From NCBI GenBank assembly GCA_004553625.1, contig SFKX01000006.1, positions 1 to 64,000 on the forward strand: DNA of 64,000 bases, written 5' to 3'. Made by a program: the position numbers and the translations under genes. Below, one piece after another: positions 7,462 to 15,690 of this stretch. Position 1 is the stretch's first letter. Each line of letters opens with the position of its first letter. The notes beneath the pieces were generated by a model. The model ran no database searches, had not been told where the DNA came from, and was given only the letters and a program-made list of their open reading frames with translations. This DNA is from Clostridiales bacterium (GTDB lineage: Bacteria > Bacillota_A > Clostridia > Oscillospirales > Oscillospiraceae).

Positions 7462-8763
7462 TTGGATAAATATGTAATCAAGGGCGGCAAGCCTTTATAT
7501 GGCGAAGTGGAGGTAAGCGGCGCAAAAAACGCTGCCGTGGCGATAATCCCGGCTGCCCTGATGGTCAACGGGACCTGCCGCCTGGAGAATATACCCCAGA
7601 TAAGCGACGCGGATATGCTCATGACGATCCTCGAGCACCTGGGCGCGAAGATAAAGCTCGTGAACAGGAATGCTGTGGATATCGACTGCACGGACGTCCG
7701 GTATACGGACGCGCCGTATGACCTTATGCGCAAGATCCGCGCGTCCTACTATCTTATCGGCGCAATGCTGGGGCGTTTTGGAGCCGCAAAGACGACGATG
7801 CCCGGCGGCTGCAACTTTGGAGTAAGGCCCATAGACCAGCACATCAAGGGCATGACCGCGCTGGGCGCGGATGTAGAGGTATCGGGCGGCTTCGTCTATG
7901 CCAAAGCGATAGACGGCAAGCTGCACGGGACGCGGATATATCTGGACAAGGTCTCCGTGGGAGCAACGATGAATATAATCCTGGCGGCGTCCATGGCGCG
8001 CGGCAGGACTGTCATAGAAAACGCGGCCAAGGAGCCGCATATCGTCGACTTGGCGAACTTTTTGAACTCGATGGGCGCGGATGTGCGCGGCGCGGGTACC
8101 GATTCCGTCAAGATAAACGGCGCGGATAGTCTCCACGGCGGGACGTATACGATAATCCCGGACCAGATAGAGGCCGGGACGTATATGGTCGCTGCGGCGG
8201 CGGCGGGCGGCGAGGTCAAGATAAACAACGTCATACCGCGCCACCTCGAGTCCATCTCCGCCAAACTGCGCGAGATGGGCGTCACGGTCATCGCGGGCGA
8301 GGACTCGGTGACGGTCAAGAGCTCGGGCAGGCTACGCAAAGTAAATATAAAGACCATGCCGTATCCCGGCTTCCCGACGGATATGCAGCCGCAGTTCGCG
8401 GCGGCGCTTTGCCTTGCCGGCGGCATGAGCACAATAACGGAGGGCATCTACGACAACCGCTTCAAATACCTGACGGAGCTGCGCAAGATGGGCGCACAGG
8501 TGCAGGTAGACGGGCGTACCGCTCTCATAGAGGGCGTGGACAAGCTCTGCGGCGCACCCGTGGCTGCCTGCGACTTGCGCGCGGGCGCGGCGATGGTCAT
8601 TGCCGGCCTCAGCGCCGAGGGGACGACGGAAGTCGAGGACGTACACTATATCGAGCGCGGCTATGAGAACCTCGTCGGCAAGCTGCGCGGCCTGGGCGCG
8701 GACATCGCGCTTGTCCACTCCCCGGATGAGCCTGAGAGGGTCAAGGCGGCGAACGCGGGCTGA
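7462..8763 (+). CDS. murA: UDP-N-acetylglucosamine 1-carboxyvinyltransferase (first copy)
   Basis: 433 residues. It transfers enolpyruvate from PEP to UDP-GlcNAc, the first committed step of peptidoglycan synthesis in the cytoplasm. The catalytic-loop cysteine is present (Cys117 in TTMPGGCNFG), so fosfomycin sensitivity is expected; substrate residues appear in SGAKNAAVA and YPGFPTDMQPQ. The start is TTG, with GAAGGTGAG upstream. It sits between yycI and walJ. A second copy lies at 38842-40095, as in many Firmicutes with MurAA and MurAB. Confidence 0.96.
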   Translation: MDKYVIKGGKPLYGEVEVSGAKNAAVAIIPAALMVNGTCRLENIPQISDADMLMTILEHLGAKIKLVNRNAVDIDCTDVRYTDAPYDLMRKIRASYYLIGAMLGRFGAAKTTMPGGCNFGVRPIDQHIKGMTALGADVEVSGGFVYAKAIDGKLHGTRIYLDKVSVGATMNIILAASMARGRTVIENAAKEPHIVDLANFLNSMGADVRGAGTDSVKINGADSLHGGTYTIIPDQIEAGTYMVAAAAAGGEVKINNVIPRHLESISAKLREMGVTVIAGEDSVTVKSSGRLRKVNIKTMPYPGFPTDMQPQFAAALCLAGGMSTITEGIYDNRFKYLTELRKMGAQVQVDGRTALIEGVDKLCGAPVAACDLRAGAAMVIAGLSAEGTTEVEDVHYIERGYENLVGKLRGLGADIALVHSPDEPERVKAANAG

Positions 8764-8764
8764 G

Positions 8765-9550
8765 ATGCGGATATCTGTTTTTGCCAGCGGCTCCACCGGC
8801 AACTGCACTCTGGTGCAGGCGGGCGGAGAGCGGCTGCTGATCGACGCGGGCATTTCGCTCCGGCGCATGTGCGCGTTCCTGGCGGGGGAGGGGATTTCCC
8901 CCTCGGAGCTGAGCTGCGTGCTCATCACACACGAACACACCGACCACATATCCGGCCTCGACATGCTCACAAAAAAGCACGGGACCAAGGTCGTGGCGCC
9001 CAGGACCGTGGCGGCGCGGCTGAGGGGAATGTTGCCCGGCGTCGAGGACTACATAGAGGTTATCAGGGCGGGGGAGAGTTTCCACATAGGTGAGGCCGAA
9101 GTCCGCGCCTTCCGCACCCTGCACGATACGGACGAGAGCGTGGGCTACAGGATAGAGGCTGAAAGCAGCTTTGGCCTGTGTACGGACCTCGGCTGCCTGA
9201 CGGACGAGGTGCTTGAGGCGATGTCGGGCGTGGAGCTGGCGGTCATTGAGTCCAACTACGACGAAAGGATGTTGTGCGACGGGCCGTACCCCGTGTATCT
9301 GAAACGCAGGATACTTTCCGGACACGGGCATTTGTCCAATGATGAGGCTGGAAAACTGGCGGTCCACTTGGCGCGCAACGGTGCCCAAAGCCTGATACTG
9401 GGCCATCTGAGCCGGGAAAATAACCGGCCGGAGCTGGCGCTGAACGCCGTAAGGACCGCGCTCAGGGAGGCAGGGGAGAACCTGCGGCTCGCTGCCGCGC
9501 CGCCCTTAGGAGTTGTGCGCATGGAGGCGCTGGAACGATGCCGGGCCTGA
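8765..9550 (+). CDS. walJ: Metallo-beta-lactamase-fold exonuclease-like protein WalJ/YycJ
   Basis: 261 residues from ATG at 8765, one base after the murA stop. The open frame extends far upstream inside murA, but the protein start MRISVFASGSTGNC is the family N-terminus. The metal-binding motif HEHTDHISG and a second His in FRTLHDTDESVGY are present, followed by TDLGCLTD and GHLSND. Family members are predicted DNA processing enzymes linked with WalRK. The last 13 bases overlap rlmH. Confidence 0.92.
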   Translation: MRISVFASGSTGNCTLVQAGGERLLIDAGISLRRMCAFLAGEGISPSELSCVLITHEHTDHISGLDMLTKKHGTKVVAPRTVAARLRGMLPGVEDYIEVIRAGESFHIGEAEVRAFRTLHDTDESVGYRIEAESSFGLCTDLGCLTDEVLEAMSGVELAVIESNYDERMLCDGPYPVYLKRRILSGHGHLSNDEAGKLAVHLARNGAQSLILGHLSRENNRPELALNAVRTALREAGENLRLAAAPPLGVVRMEALERCRA

Positions 9551-10005
9551 CGTTTATTTTTGTCGGCAGGATGCGGGAACGGCATTATACCGCAGCGTTC
9601 GAGGAATACTTCAAGCGGCTCGGCGCTTTTGGGAAGCCGGAGCTCAGGGAGATAGCAGAAGAGCGCCTCCCGGAGCAGCCCTCCGAGCGCGAGATCGCTC
9701 AGGCGCTCAAACGTGAGGCTGCGGAGATACTCAAGGCCGTGCCGAAGGGCGCTTATACAGTCGCGCTTTGCGTGGAGGGCAAGGCAATGTCCAGCGAGGA
9801 GCTTGCTCAAGCCCTCGAAGGGCAGGCAAGGCTCTGCTTTATCATCGGCGGCTCGTTTGGACTGGACGAGTCTGTTAAAGCTGCCGCGGACCTGCGGCTT
9901 TCGATGTCAAGGATGACCTTCCCGCATCACCTTGCTCGGGTGATGCTTGCGGAACAAGTCTACAGGGCGTTCACCATCCAGAACGGCGGACGCTATCACA
10001 AGTGA
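9538..10005 (+). CDS. rlmH: 23S rRNA (pseudouridine-1915-N3)-methyltransferase
   Basis: 155 residues, standard RlmH length. The SPOUT fold is shown by LCFIIGGSFGLDESV, and the C-terminal MTFPHHLARVMLAEQVYRAF...NGGRYHK is the family signature. It methylates the modified uridine in helix 69 of the large subunit. Its position at the end of the walJ block is conserved in Firmicutes. Start ATG overlaps the walJ end by 13 bases. Confidence 0.96.
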   Translation: MPGLTFIFVGRMRERHYTAAFEEYFKRLGAFGKPELREIAEERLPEQPSEREIAQALKREAAEILKAVPKGAYTVALCVEGKAMSSEELAQALEGQARLCFIIGGSFGLDESVKAAADLRLSMSRMTFPHHLARVMLAEQVYRAFTIQNGGRYHK

Positions 10006-10019
10006 GGGGGATACAGTCA

Positions 10020-10340
10020 GTGGAGGGGCACAAGCTAGACTGGGCACGCGATTTGCCCGGAAAAATGGCAAAAAGATGGCCGAAGGACGAGAATGGGGAG
10101 TATGTCGCCGCGGCGTTTCTGACCACCTGCTCCCAGCTCGACATGGGCGACGCCATCGTTACTGGGATGCTGGACTCCTTTGACATCCCGTATGTTAAGA
10201 AATTCCCGCATTACGGCGGTTTTGGCAATCTCATGCTGGGCGTGAGCGCGGAGGGACTGGATATCTTCGTGCCGGAGACTATGCTTGAGGACGCTAGGAA
10301 CATACTTGAAGGAGAGTCAGAAGATGAAGAGGAGCTATAA
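10020..10340 (+). CDS. DUF2007-type putative signal-transducing protein
   Basis: 106 residues from GTG at 10020, preferred because GAGGGGG lies nine bases upstream; a GTG at 10002 overlapping the rlmH stop is the alternative. The core YVAAAFLTTCSQLDMGDAIV to LDSFDIPYVKKF and the end GLDIFVPETMLEDARNIL match the small DUF2007 domain, whose biochemical role is unknown. The acidic C-terminus is read through the start of the next gene: a 17-base overlap with the mutase. It is probably cytoplasmic and monomeric. Confidence 0.75.
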   Translation: MEGHKLDWARDLPGKMAKRWPKDENGEYVAAAFLTTCSQLDMGDAIVTGMLDSFDIPYVKKFPHYGGFGNLMLGVSAEGLDIFVPETMLEDARNILEGESEDEEEL

Positions 10341-12057
10341 GGAAGAATACCAGTATTGGCTGGACAGCCCCGCGCTCGGCGAAGAGGAGTGGAAAGAGCT
10401 CTCTTCGATAGCCGAGGACGAGAAAGAGATAGAAAGCCGCTTCTTTGCGCCCCTGGAGTTTGGCACGGCCGGCCTGCGCGGCGTGATGGCTACCGGGCTC
10501 AACAGAATGAACATCCACGTCATCCGCTGGGCCACCCAAGCCTTTGCAACAGTCGTCAAGGCCGAGGGCGAGGAGGCCTGCAAGAAGGGCGTGGTCATCT
10601 GCTACGACTGCCGTCTCAACAGCGAGAAGTTTGCCCGTGAAGCCGCGGGCGTGATGGCCGCCAACGGTATCCGTGTGCGCATCTTCGACGCGCTGCGGCC
10701 CACGCCGGAGCTTTCCTTCGCCGTTATCCACTACGGCGCCACGGCGGGCATTAACATCACCGCCAGCCACAACCCGAGAGAGTATAACGGCTACAAGGTC
10801 TATTGGTCCGACGGCGCTCAGCTGCCCCCGCAGCACGCCGCTGCCGTCGCTGAGGAGATGTCGAAGATAGACATTTTCCACGACGTGAAGCGCCTGAGCT
10901 TTGACGAGGCCATGGCTTCCGGCCTGGTCGAGGTAATAGGCGCTGAGACTGACGAGACCTTCCTCGAGAATGTCATGGCCATGTCGATAAACAAGGCCGT
11001 GGTCGAGAAGGTCGCGGACGAGTTCAAGATAGTCTATACGCCCTTCCACGGTGCGGGCTACAAGCTGGTGCCGGAGGCGCTGAAGCGCCTGGGCGTCAAG
11101 CACCTGTACGCCGAGCCGAAGCAGATGGTCATAGACGGCAACTTCCCGACTGTCGTCAGCCCCAACCCGGAAAACCCGGAGGGCTTCTACCTGGCGGTGG
11201 ACCTCGCCAAGCAGGTCGGCAGCGACCTCATCATCGGTACCGACCCGGATTCGGACCGCGTCGGCACGATGGTCCGCGGCAAGGACGGGGAGTACAGGAC
11301 GATAACCGGCAACCAGATGGGTGTCCTGCTGCTCGACTACATCATCACCGCCAAACGCGAGACAGGCACCCTGCCGAAGAACGCCGCCTTCCTCAAGACT
11401 ATCGTCACGACGAACATGGGCCGCGAGATAGCTGAGAAGAACGGTGTCCACGTGGACGAGACCTTCACCGGCTTCAAGTTCATGGCCGAGAAGCTGGCCG
11501 AGTACAAGCGCGACAACAGCTATGAGTACATCCTCGCCTACGAGGAGAGCTACGGTTACATGATGGGCGACTATGTCCGCGACAAGGACGCGGTCACGGC
11601 CTCCATGATGATAGCCGAGATGGCAGCCTACTACTTCTCCAAGGGCATGACCCTCGCGGACGCGTTGCAGGGCCTGTATGAGAAGTACGGCTGGTTCATG
11701 GAAAAGACCCTGAACCTTGTAATGCCCGGCCTGGACGGCCTGGAGAAGATGAAGCAGCTGATGGCAAGCCTCAGGGCGAAGCCCCCGCGCGAGATCGGCG
11801 GGGCGGTGGTCATGGGCATGCGCGACTACCAGAGCGGCACAGTCTCCGTCGCGGAGCTGGGTGTCGTCGGCAAGACGCATATCGCGGGCTCAAACGTGCT
11901 CTACTTCGAGCTTGAGGACGGCACTGCCTTCATAATCCGACCCTCCGGCACCGAGCCGAAGATCAAGGTCTACATTCTCGCCCAGGGCTCGGACAGCGCG
12001 GACTGCGAGAGCAGGGTCGCAAAATATACCGAGTACGCGGAGAGCCTCAAGAGCTGA
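10324..12057 (+). CDS. Phosphoglucomutase/phosphomannomutase family enzyme
   Basis: 577 residues from ATG at 10324, in the size range of the Bacillus PgcA group. The phosphoserine loop TASHNPREYNGYK, metal-binding DPDSDRVGT, sugar-binding YEESYGYMMG and phosphate-binding RPSGTEPKIKVY are all intact. It interconverts hexose 1- and 6-phosphates, supplying nucleotide-sugar synthesis for envelope polymers. The usual N-terminal FGTAGLRGVM is present. The first 17 bases overlap the preceding small gene. Glucose versus mannose preference cannot be decided by eye. Confidence 0.93.
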   Translation: MKRSYKEEYQYWLDSPALGEEEWKELSSIAEDEKEIESRFFAPLEFGTAGLRGVMATGLNRMNIHVIRWATQAFATVVKAEGEEACKKGVVICYDCRLNSEKFAREAAGVMAANGIRVRIFDALRPTPELSFAVIHYGATAGINITASHNPREYNGYKVYWSDGAQLPPQHAAAVAEEMSKIDIFHDVKRLSFDEAMASGLVEVIGAETDETFLENVMAMSINKAVVEKVADEFKIVYTPFHGAGYKLVPEALKRLGVKHLYAEPKQMVIDGNFPTVVSPNPENPEGFYLAVDLAKQVGSDLIIGTDPDSDRVGTMVRGKDGEYRTITGNQMGVLLLDYIITAKRETGTLPKNAAFLKTIVTTNMGREIAEKNGVHVDETFTGFKFMAEKLAEYKRDNSYEYILAYEESYGYMMGDYVRDKDAVTASMMIAEMAAYYFSKGMTLADALQGLYEKYGWFMEKTLNLVMPGLDGLEKMKQLMASLRAKPPREIGGAVVMGMRDYQSGTVSVAELGVVGKTHIAGSNVLYFELEDGTAFIIRPSGTEPKIKVYILAQGSDSADCESRVAKYTEYAESLKS

Positions 12058-12060
12058 CAA

Positions 12061-12624
12061 ATGAAAGAATATCTGAAAATCCTATGGGCCTTCATGAAAG
12101 TGGGGGCCCTTACCTTCGGCGGGGGCTATGCAATGCTGCCCATCCTGCAGAAGGACATAGTCGAGCGCTACGGCTGGGCCAGTGAAGAGGAGATCATGGA
12201 TTACTACGCCATGGCCCAGTGCCTGCCCGGCATAATCATGATCAACACCTCCGCCTTCATCGGCCGGAAGCACAAGGGTACGCTCGGAGGCATAGTCGCG
12301 GGAGTGGCCTCCGCTCTGCCCAGCCTCATCATAATAACCGTCATCGCCATGTGCCTGAACGCCTTTGCGGACTACCCCGTTGTGAAAAACGCCTTTGCCG
12401 GCATCCGGGTATGCGTCGTCGTGCTCATCGTGAACGCCGTGGTGAAACTGTGGAAGAGCGCCATAGTGGACTGGATGAGCCTCGTATTCATCTTCCTGCC
12501 TGTGTGCGCGCTCTCGCTGTTCACGAAGATATCTCCGGTCATCCTCGTCGTTGCGGCGGCGGTGCTCGGCATCCTGTTCAGCCTTCTCAAATGGCACAGG
12601 TCCGGAAAGGAGGCGGGCAAGTGA
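12061..12624 (+). CDS. Chromate transporter family protein, first half
   Basis: 187 residues with about five hydrophobic segments. The CHR signature GALTFGGGYAMLPILQ followed by MAQCLPGIIMINTSAFIG is clear. Clostridia often encode CHR transporters as two short proteins that together make one carrier; the partner begins in the stop codon of this gene. Members include chromate/sulfate exporters, but short paired CHR proteins in anaerobes have no proven substrate, so chromate is only the family name. The gene follows the mutase by three bases. Confidence 0.88.
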   Translation: MKEYLKILWAFMKVGALTFGGGYAMLPILQKDIVERYGWASEEEIMDYYAMAQCLPGIIMINTSAFIGRKHKGTLGGIVAGVASALPSLIIITVIAMCLNAFADYPVVKNAFAGIRVCVVVLIVNAVVKLWKSAIVDWMSLVFIFLPVCALSLFTKISPVILVVAAAVLGILFSLLKWHRSGKEAGK

Positions 12625-13205
12625 AAGAACTGCTGCTGTTCTGGGAGTTCCTCAAGATCGGCCTCTTTTCCGTAGGCGGAGGCATGGCCACGCTGCCCTT
12701 CCTCTATGACCTGTCCGACAGTACGGGCTGGTTCACACATGCCCAGCTCGCGGATATGCTTGCTGTCAGCGAGTCTACGCCGGGGCCGGTGGGTATCAAC
12801 ATGGCCACCTACGTCGGCTATACAGTAGGCGGATTCGGCGGGGCGCTGTTGGCAACCTTGGGCGTGATACTGCCCGGCACTGTGATAGTGCTCATAATCG
12901 CCAGTATGCTGGACAAGTTCAGGGGCAACAAATATGTGGATGCCGCATTTTACGGCCTGCGCCCGGCTTCGACGGGCCTCATCGCCGCGGCGGGCGTCTC
13001 CGTCGTGAGCATCGCGCTGCTCAATACGAGCCTCTATGCAGCAACGGGGAACCTGCTGGACCTCATATCCGTCAAGGCGGTCATACTCGCCGCCGTGCTT
13101 TGGGTGCTGACGAACCTGGTGAAGCCGACGAAGAAGCTCCATCCCGTCGTGTTCATAGCGGCGTCCGCGGTCGTGGGGATAGTGTTTTCCTTCGCCGGGG
13201 CCTAG
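12621..13205 (+). CDS. Chromate transporter family protein, second half
   Basis: 194 residues from GTG at 12621, overlapping the partner stop (GTGA) with AAAGGAGGC upstream. The CHR signature recurs as IGLFSVGGGMATLPFL and VSESTPGPVGINMATYVG. Five hydrophobic helices are visible. It probably forms a heterodimeric carrier with the preceding protein. Its stop TAG lies in the palindrome CTAG (13202-13205), shared with the stop of the convergent ylbJ. Confidence 0.88.
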   Translation: MKELLLFWEFLKIGLFSVGGGMATLPFLYDLSDSTGWFTHAQLADMLAVSESTPGPVGINMATYVGYTVGGFGGALLATLGVILPGTVIVLIIASMLDKFRGNKYVDAAFYGLRPASTGLIAAAGVSVVSIALLNTSLYAATGNLLDLISVKAVILAAVLWVLTNLVKPTKKLHPVVFIAASAVVGIVFSFAGA

Positions 13206-14158
13206 AGTGCAAGCGGAGCCAGGACGAGAACCAGAACAAAAGAGAATACCGCACTCATGCACCGCCCGGCAAAATGCCGGGCGGTATTCATTTCCCCAAC
13301 GACGGCGGAGGTCTGGAAATGCACGGAGAGTCCGCCCCAGCCGATGATCAGAGCGCAGAGCGCGAGGTTCAGCGGCGTCACCGCGAGGCCGCGCATGGCG
13401 CCTACGCCCCCACCGAGTTCAAAAAAGCCCACCATGAGCGCACGGGCTGCGGAGATCTCAAGTCCGGTGGCCTGTGATAGGTCGAGCGCGAGCGAGGGCA
13501 GAAAGCCCACCGCGTCCAGAACGGCGACGACGACGCCGAAGGCCACGACAAAGCCGCAGACGTTCAGCATATTCCGCACGGAGGCCAGGACGGCGGCAGA
13601 GAGCGCGCCCTCACAGATGGGGGAGAGCTCGGGCCGGGTGAAGGAGCGGCTGCGGTGTCCGAAGGATAGCAGTAGCCCGGAAAGCAGCGCGGCGAGGATG
13701 TGGCAGACGTACAGCAATATGCCGGCCCTCGCGGAGCCGAACACACCCGCGCCCGCGGCTCCAAGCATGAAGGCCGGGCCGGAGTTGTTGCAGAAGCCGA
13801 GGAGCCGCTCGCCCTCGGCCCTGGAGAGCTCGCCGCGCCGCACCAGACCCGCGACCGAGGCTGCGCCGAGCGGGTATCCGGCCATGAGTCCCAGGACGAG
13901 CGACGCGCAGCCGGGACCCGAGACGCCGAAGAGCCGAGACATCAGCGGTGCGGCGAGCCTGCCGAGCCGAGAGGGCAGGCCCAGCTCCTGGATGAGCGCG
14001 GATATGACGAAAAAGGGGAAGAGCGAGGGTATCAGTACCTCGGCACAGAGCGCGAGCGAGCGCCTTGCACCGTCCATGGCCTCCGCTGAGCAGGTGATGA
14101 GCGCAAGCGCGGCGGCGACGGCGGCGAGTGCCGCGAGAGCGGAGCCGCTTTTTTTCAT
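13202..14158 (-). CDS. ylbJ: YlbJ-like sporulation integral membrane protein
   Basis: 318 residues, about eight membrane segments, with the nucleoside-recognition/Gate-type motifs AEVLIPSLFPFFVISALIQELG and GLMAGYPLGAASVAGLVRRGEL that mark YlbJ. In Bacillus YlbJ is under SigE and is needed for spore cortex formation. ATG is preceded by GGGAGGCGGTC. The gene is divergent to yqfC-yqfD, two other SigE-type genes, and convergent with the chromate-type transporter. Its 3' end carries a strong hairpin at 13261-13285. Confidence 0.82.
   Translation of the reverse strand: MKKSGSALAALAAVAAALALITCSAEAMDGARRSLALCAEVLIPSLFPFFVISALIQELGLPSRLGRLAAPLMSRLFGVSGPGCASLVLGLMAGYPLGAASVAGLVRRGELSRAEGERLLGFCNNSGPAFMLGAAGAGVFGSARAGILLYVCHILAALLSGLLLSFGHRSRSFTRPELSPICEGALSAAVLASVRNMLNVCGFVVAFGVVVAVLDAVGFLPSLALDLSQATGLEISAARALMVGFFELGGGVGAMRGLAVTPLNLALCALIIGWGGLSVHFQTSAVVGEMNTARHFAGRCMSAVFSFVLVLVLAPLAL
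13261..13285 (+). terminator. Hairpin inside the ylbJ coding end, likely terminator for the + strand operon
   Basis: ACCGCCCGGC (13261-13270) pairs perfectly with GCCGGGCGGT (13276-13285) around AAAAT, followed on the plus strand by ATTCATTTCC. It lies 55 bases beyond the chromate-transporter stop and within the last codons of ylbJ. The T tract is weak, so efficiency is uncertain. Confidence 0.45.
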
Positions 14159-14187
14159 GTGACCGCCTCCCGAAAAAACTTGTCTCA

Positions 14188-14216
14188 GAATTATATTTGC
14201 GGTCGGGACATAAAAT
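14188..14216 (+). promoter_or_regulatory. SigE-like promoter of yqfC-yqfD
   Basis: GAATTAT at 14188-14194, 14 bases, then CATAAAAT at 14209-14216 fit the mother-cell SigE pattern (GHATANN and CATACAHT, 14-base spacing). yqfC and yqfD belong to the SigE regulon in Bacillus, which supports the assignment. Confidence 0.5.
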
Positions 14217-14236
14217 CACTTTACGGGGGTGATGTT

Positions 14237-14503
14237 ATGCCCGGCAAGGGCTTCCGGGAGGAGATTGCAGACAGGTTGGAGCTTCCGGCGGGCGCGGCGG
14301 GGCTTGTGAAGCTGACGGTCATGGGCCGGAGCCGCGCGCTGATCGAGGACCACCGCGGGCTCGCGGGCTACACCGGTCAGCGTATAGACGTGAACGTGGG
14401 CAGAGGCCGCCTTGTCATACACGGCGAGGCGCTCAGGCTCAAGGCGATGGACAGAGAGGCCCTGTTGGTCACGGGGCGTATACTCTCGGTGGAATTTGAA
14501 TGA
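14237..14503 (+). CDS. yqfC: Sporulation protein YqfC
   Basis: 88 residues from ATG at 14237 behind GGGGGTGATG; longer in-frame starts lack a ribosome site. The protein has the YabP/YqfC fold features: LPAGAAGLVKLTVMGRSRALIEDHRGLAGY and VTGRILSVEFE. It is small, has no membrane segment, and acts in the mother cell during sporulation with an unknown molecular role. It overlaps yqfD by four bases (ATGA), the universal pairing of these genes. Confidence 0.9.
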   Translation: MPGKGFREEIADRLELPAGAAGLVKLTVMGRSRALIEDHRGLAGYTGQRIDVNVGRGRLVIHGEALRLKAMDREALLVTGRILSVEFE

Positions 14504-15675
14504 GGCCGCCGCGTTTCATGCTGCGCGGCAACGTGTGGCTGGAGGTGCAGGGCGCAGAGCCCTCTCGCTTTCTTAACCGACTGGCGGAGGCGGGGCTGGC
14601 GTTCTGGGATGCGGAACCGGAGGACGACCTCACTTTGCGCTTGGCTGTGAGGACCAGGGACCTCGAGGCGGCGAAGAGCCTTGCGGCGCGCTGCCAGTGC
14701 ACCGTGACGCCGCTGAAGCTGCGCGGCGTGCCGGCGGTGAGACGGAAACTGCGCCGGCGCGTGACGCTTATGGCGGGGCTGGCGGTTTGTTTTGCGCTGC
14801 TGGCGCTTTCAAGCCTCTTCGTCTGGGACATAGAGGTGGCGGGCAACGAAAAACTCACAAAAGGCGAGATCCTGCGCGCCCTGGCGGAGAGCGGCGTGAA
14901 GCCGGGCTCGTTTTGGCCTTCCTGGTCGGCGGACACGATAAAGAACGAGGTAATACTCAGATTGCCGGAACTGGCCTGGGTGGGCGTGAGCGTGGACAGC
15001 TCGCGCGCGACGGTGCGGGTCAGGGAGCGGGACGAGGCCCCGGAGCTGCGCGACAACGACGAGCCTCATTCGGTGACCGCGCGAAAAACGGGCATAATAG
15101 AGAACATACAGGTCTATCTGGGCGCTCCTCTGGTGCAGGCCGGGGACGCGGTACTGGAGGGCGAGACGCTGGTCACGGGCCGCGTGGAGAGCGGGCTCGG
15201 TACGGTGCGCTATGTCCATGCCTCGGCCAAGGTGGAGGCGCGCACATATTACGAACTCACCGCAGCTGCTCCGCTAGTCGCAAACAGGATGGTGGAGCGT
15301 TCTGGCCATACGCGCTGGGCGCTGGTCCTGGGCGGCGGGCGGCTGAACCTCTACCTCGGCGGCTCCGAACTGCCGGAGGGCTGCACGAGGGAGACGACGC
15401 AATACAAACTTGAGTGGCCGGGCGTCTTTAGTTTGCCCGTAGCACTTGTGCGGGAGCAGATTTTGGAGTATGATGTTATAGCTGAAACTGTGGACAGAGA
15501 TGAGCTGGAGGAGAGACTGCAGCTCAGGCTTTCGGAAGAACTGGAACGCCTGCTGGGCGACAGGGGAGAGGCCCTGTCCCAGACCTGCAGCGCGAGCGAG
15601 AGAGGCGGCATGTTGTATGTGACGCTACGTGCCGAGTGCCTGGAGGACATCGCCGTAGAGACCAGGGCGGAATAG
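14500..15675 (+). CDS. yqfD: Sporulation protein YqfD
   Basis: 391 residues. The YqfD layout is visible: soluble N-terminal region (1-80), a membrane helix (about 88-108, TLMAGLAVCFALLALSSLFV), then an external portion with IEVAGNEKLTKGEILRALAESGVKPGS, resembling a POTRA-like module. It is a mother-cell membrane protein required for normal spore formation in Bacillus, and is coupled to yqfC. phoH follows 15 bases later. Confidence 0.92.
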   Translation: MRPPRFMLRGNVWLEVQGAEPSRFLNRLAEAGLAFWDAEPEDDLTLRLAVRTRDLEAAKSLAARCQCTVTPLKLRGVPAVRRKLRRRVTLMAGLAVCFALLALSSLFVWDIEVAGNEKLTKGEILRALAESGVKPGSFWPSWSADTIKNEVILRLPELAWVGVSVDSSRATVRVRERDEAPELRDNDEPHSVTARKTGIIENIQVYLGAPLVQAGDAVLEGETLVTGRVESGLGTVRYVHASAKVEARTYYELTAAAPLVANRMVERSGHTRWALVLGGGRLNLYLGGSELPEGCTRETTQYKLEWPGVFSLPVALVREQILEYDVIAETVDRDELEERLQLRLSEELERLLGDRGEALSQTCSASERGGMLYVTLRAECLEDIAVETRAE

Positions 15676-15690
15676 ATACGAGGTGTACAA

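Noticed and set aside
10294..11880. Minus-strand frame of 528 codons opposite the phosphosugar mutase
   Set aside because: Fully antisense to an enzyme with intact catalytic motifs; His/Val/Asp-rich shadow translation without ribosome site.
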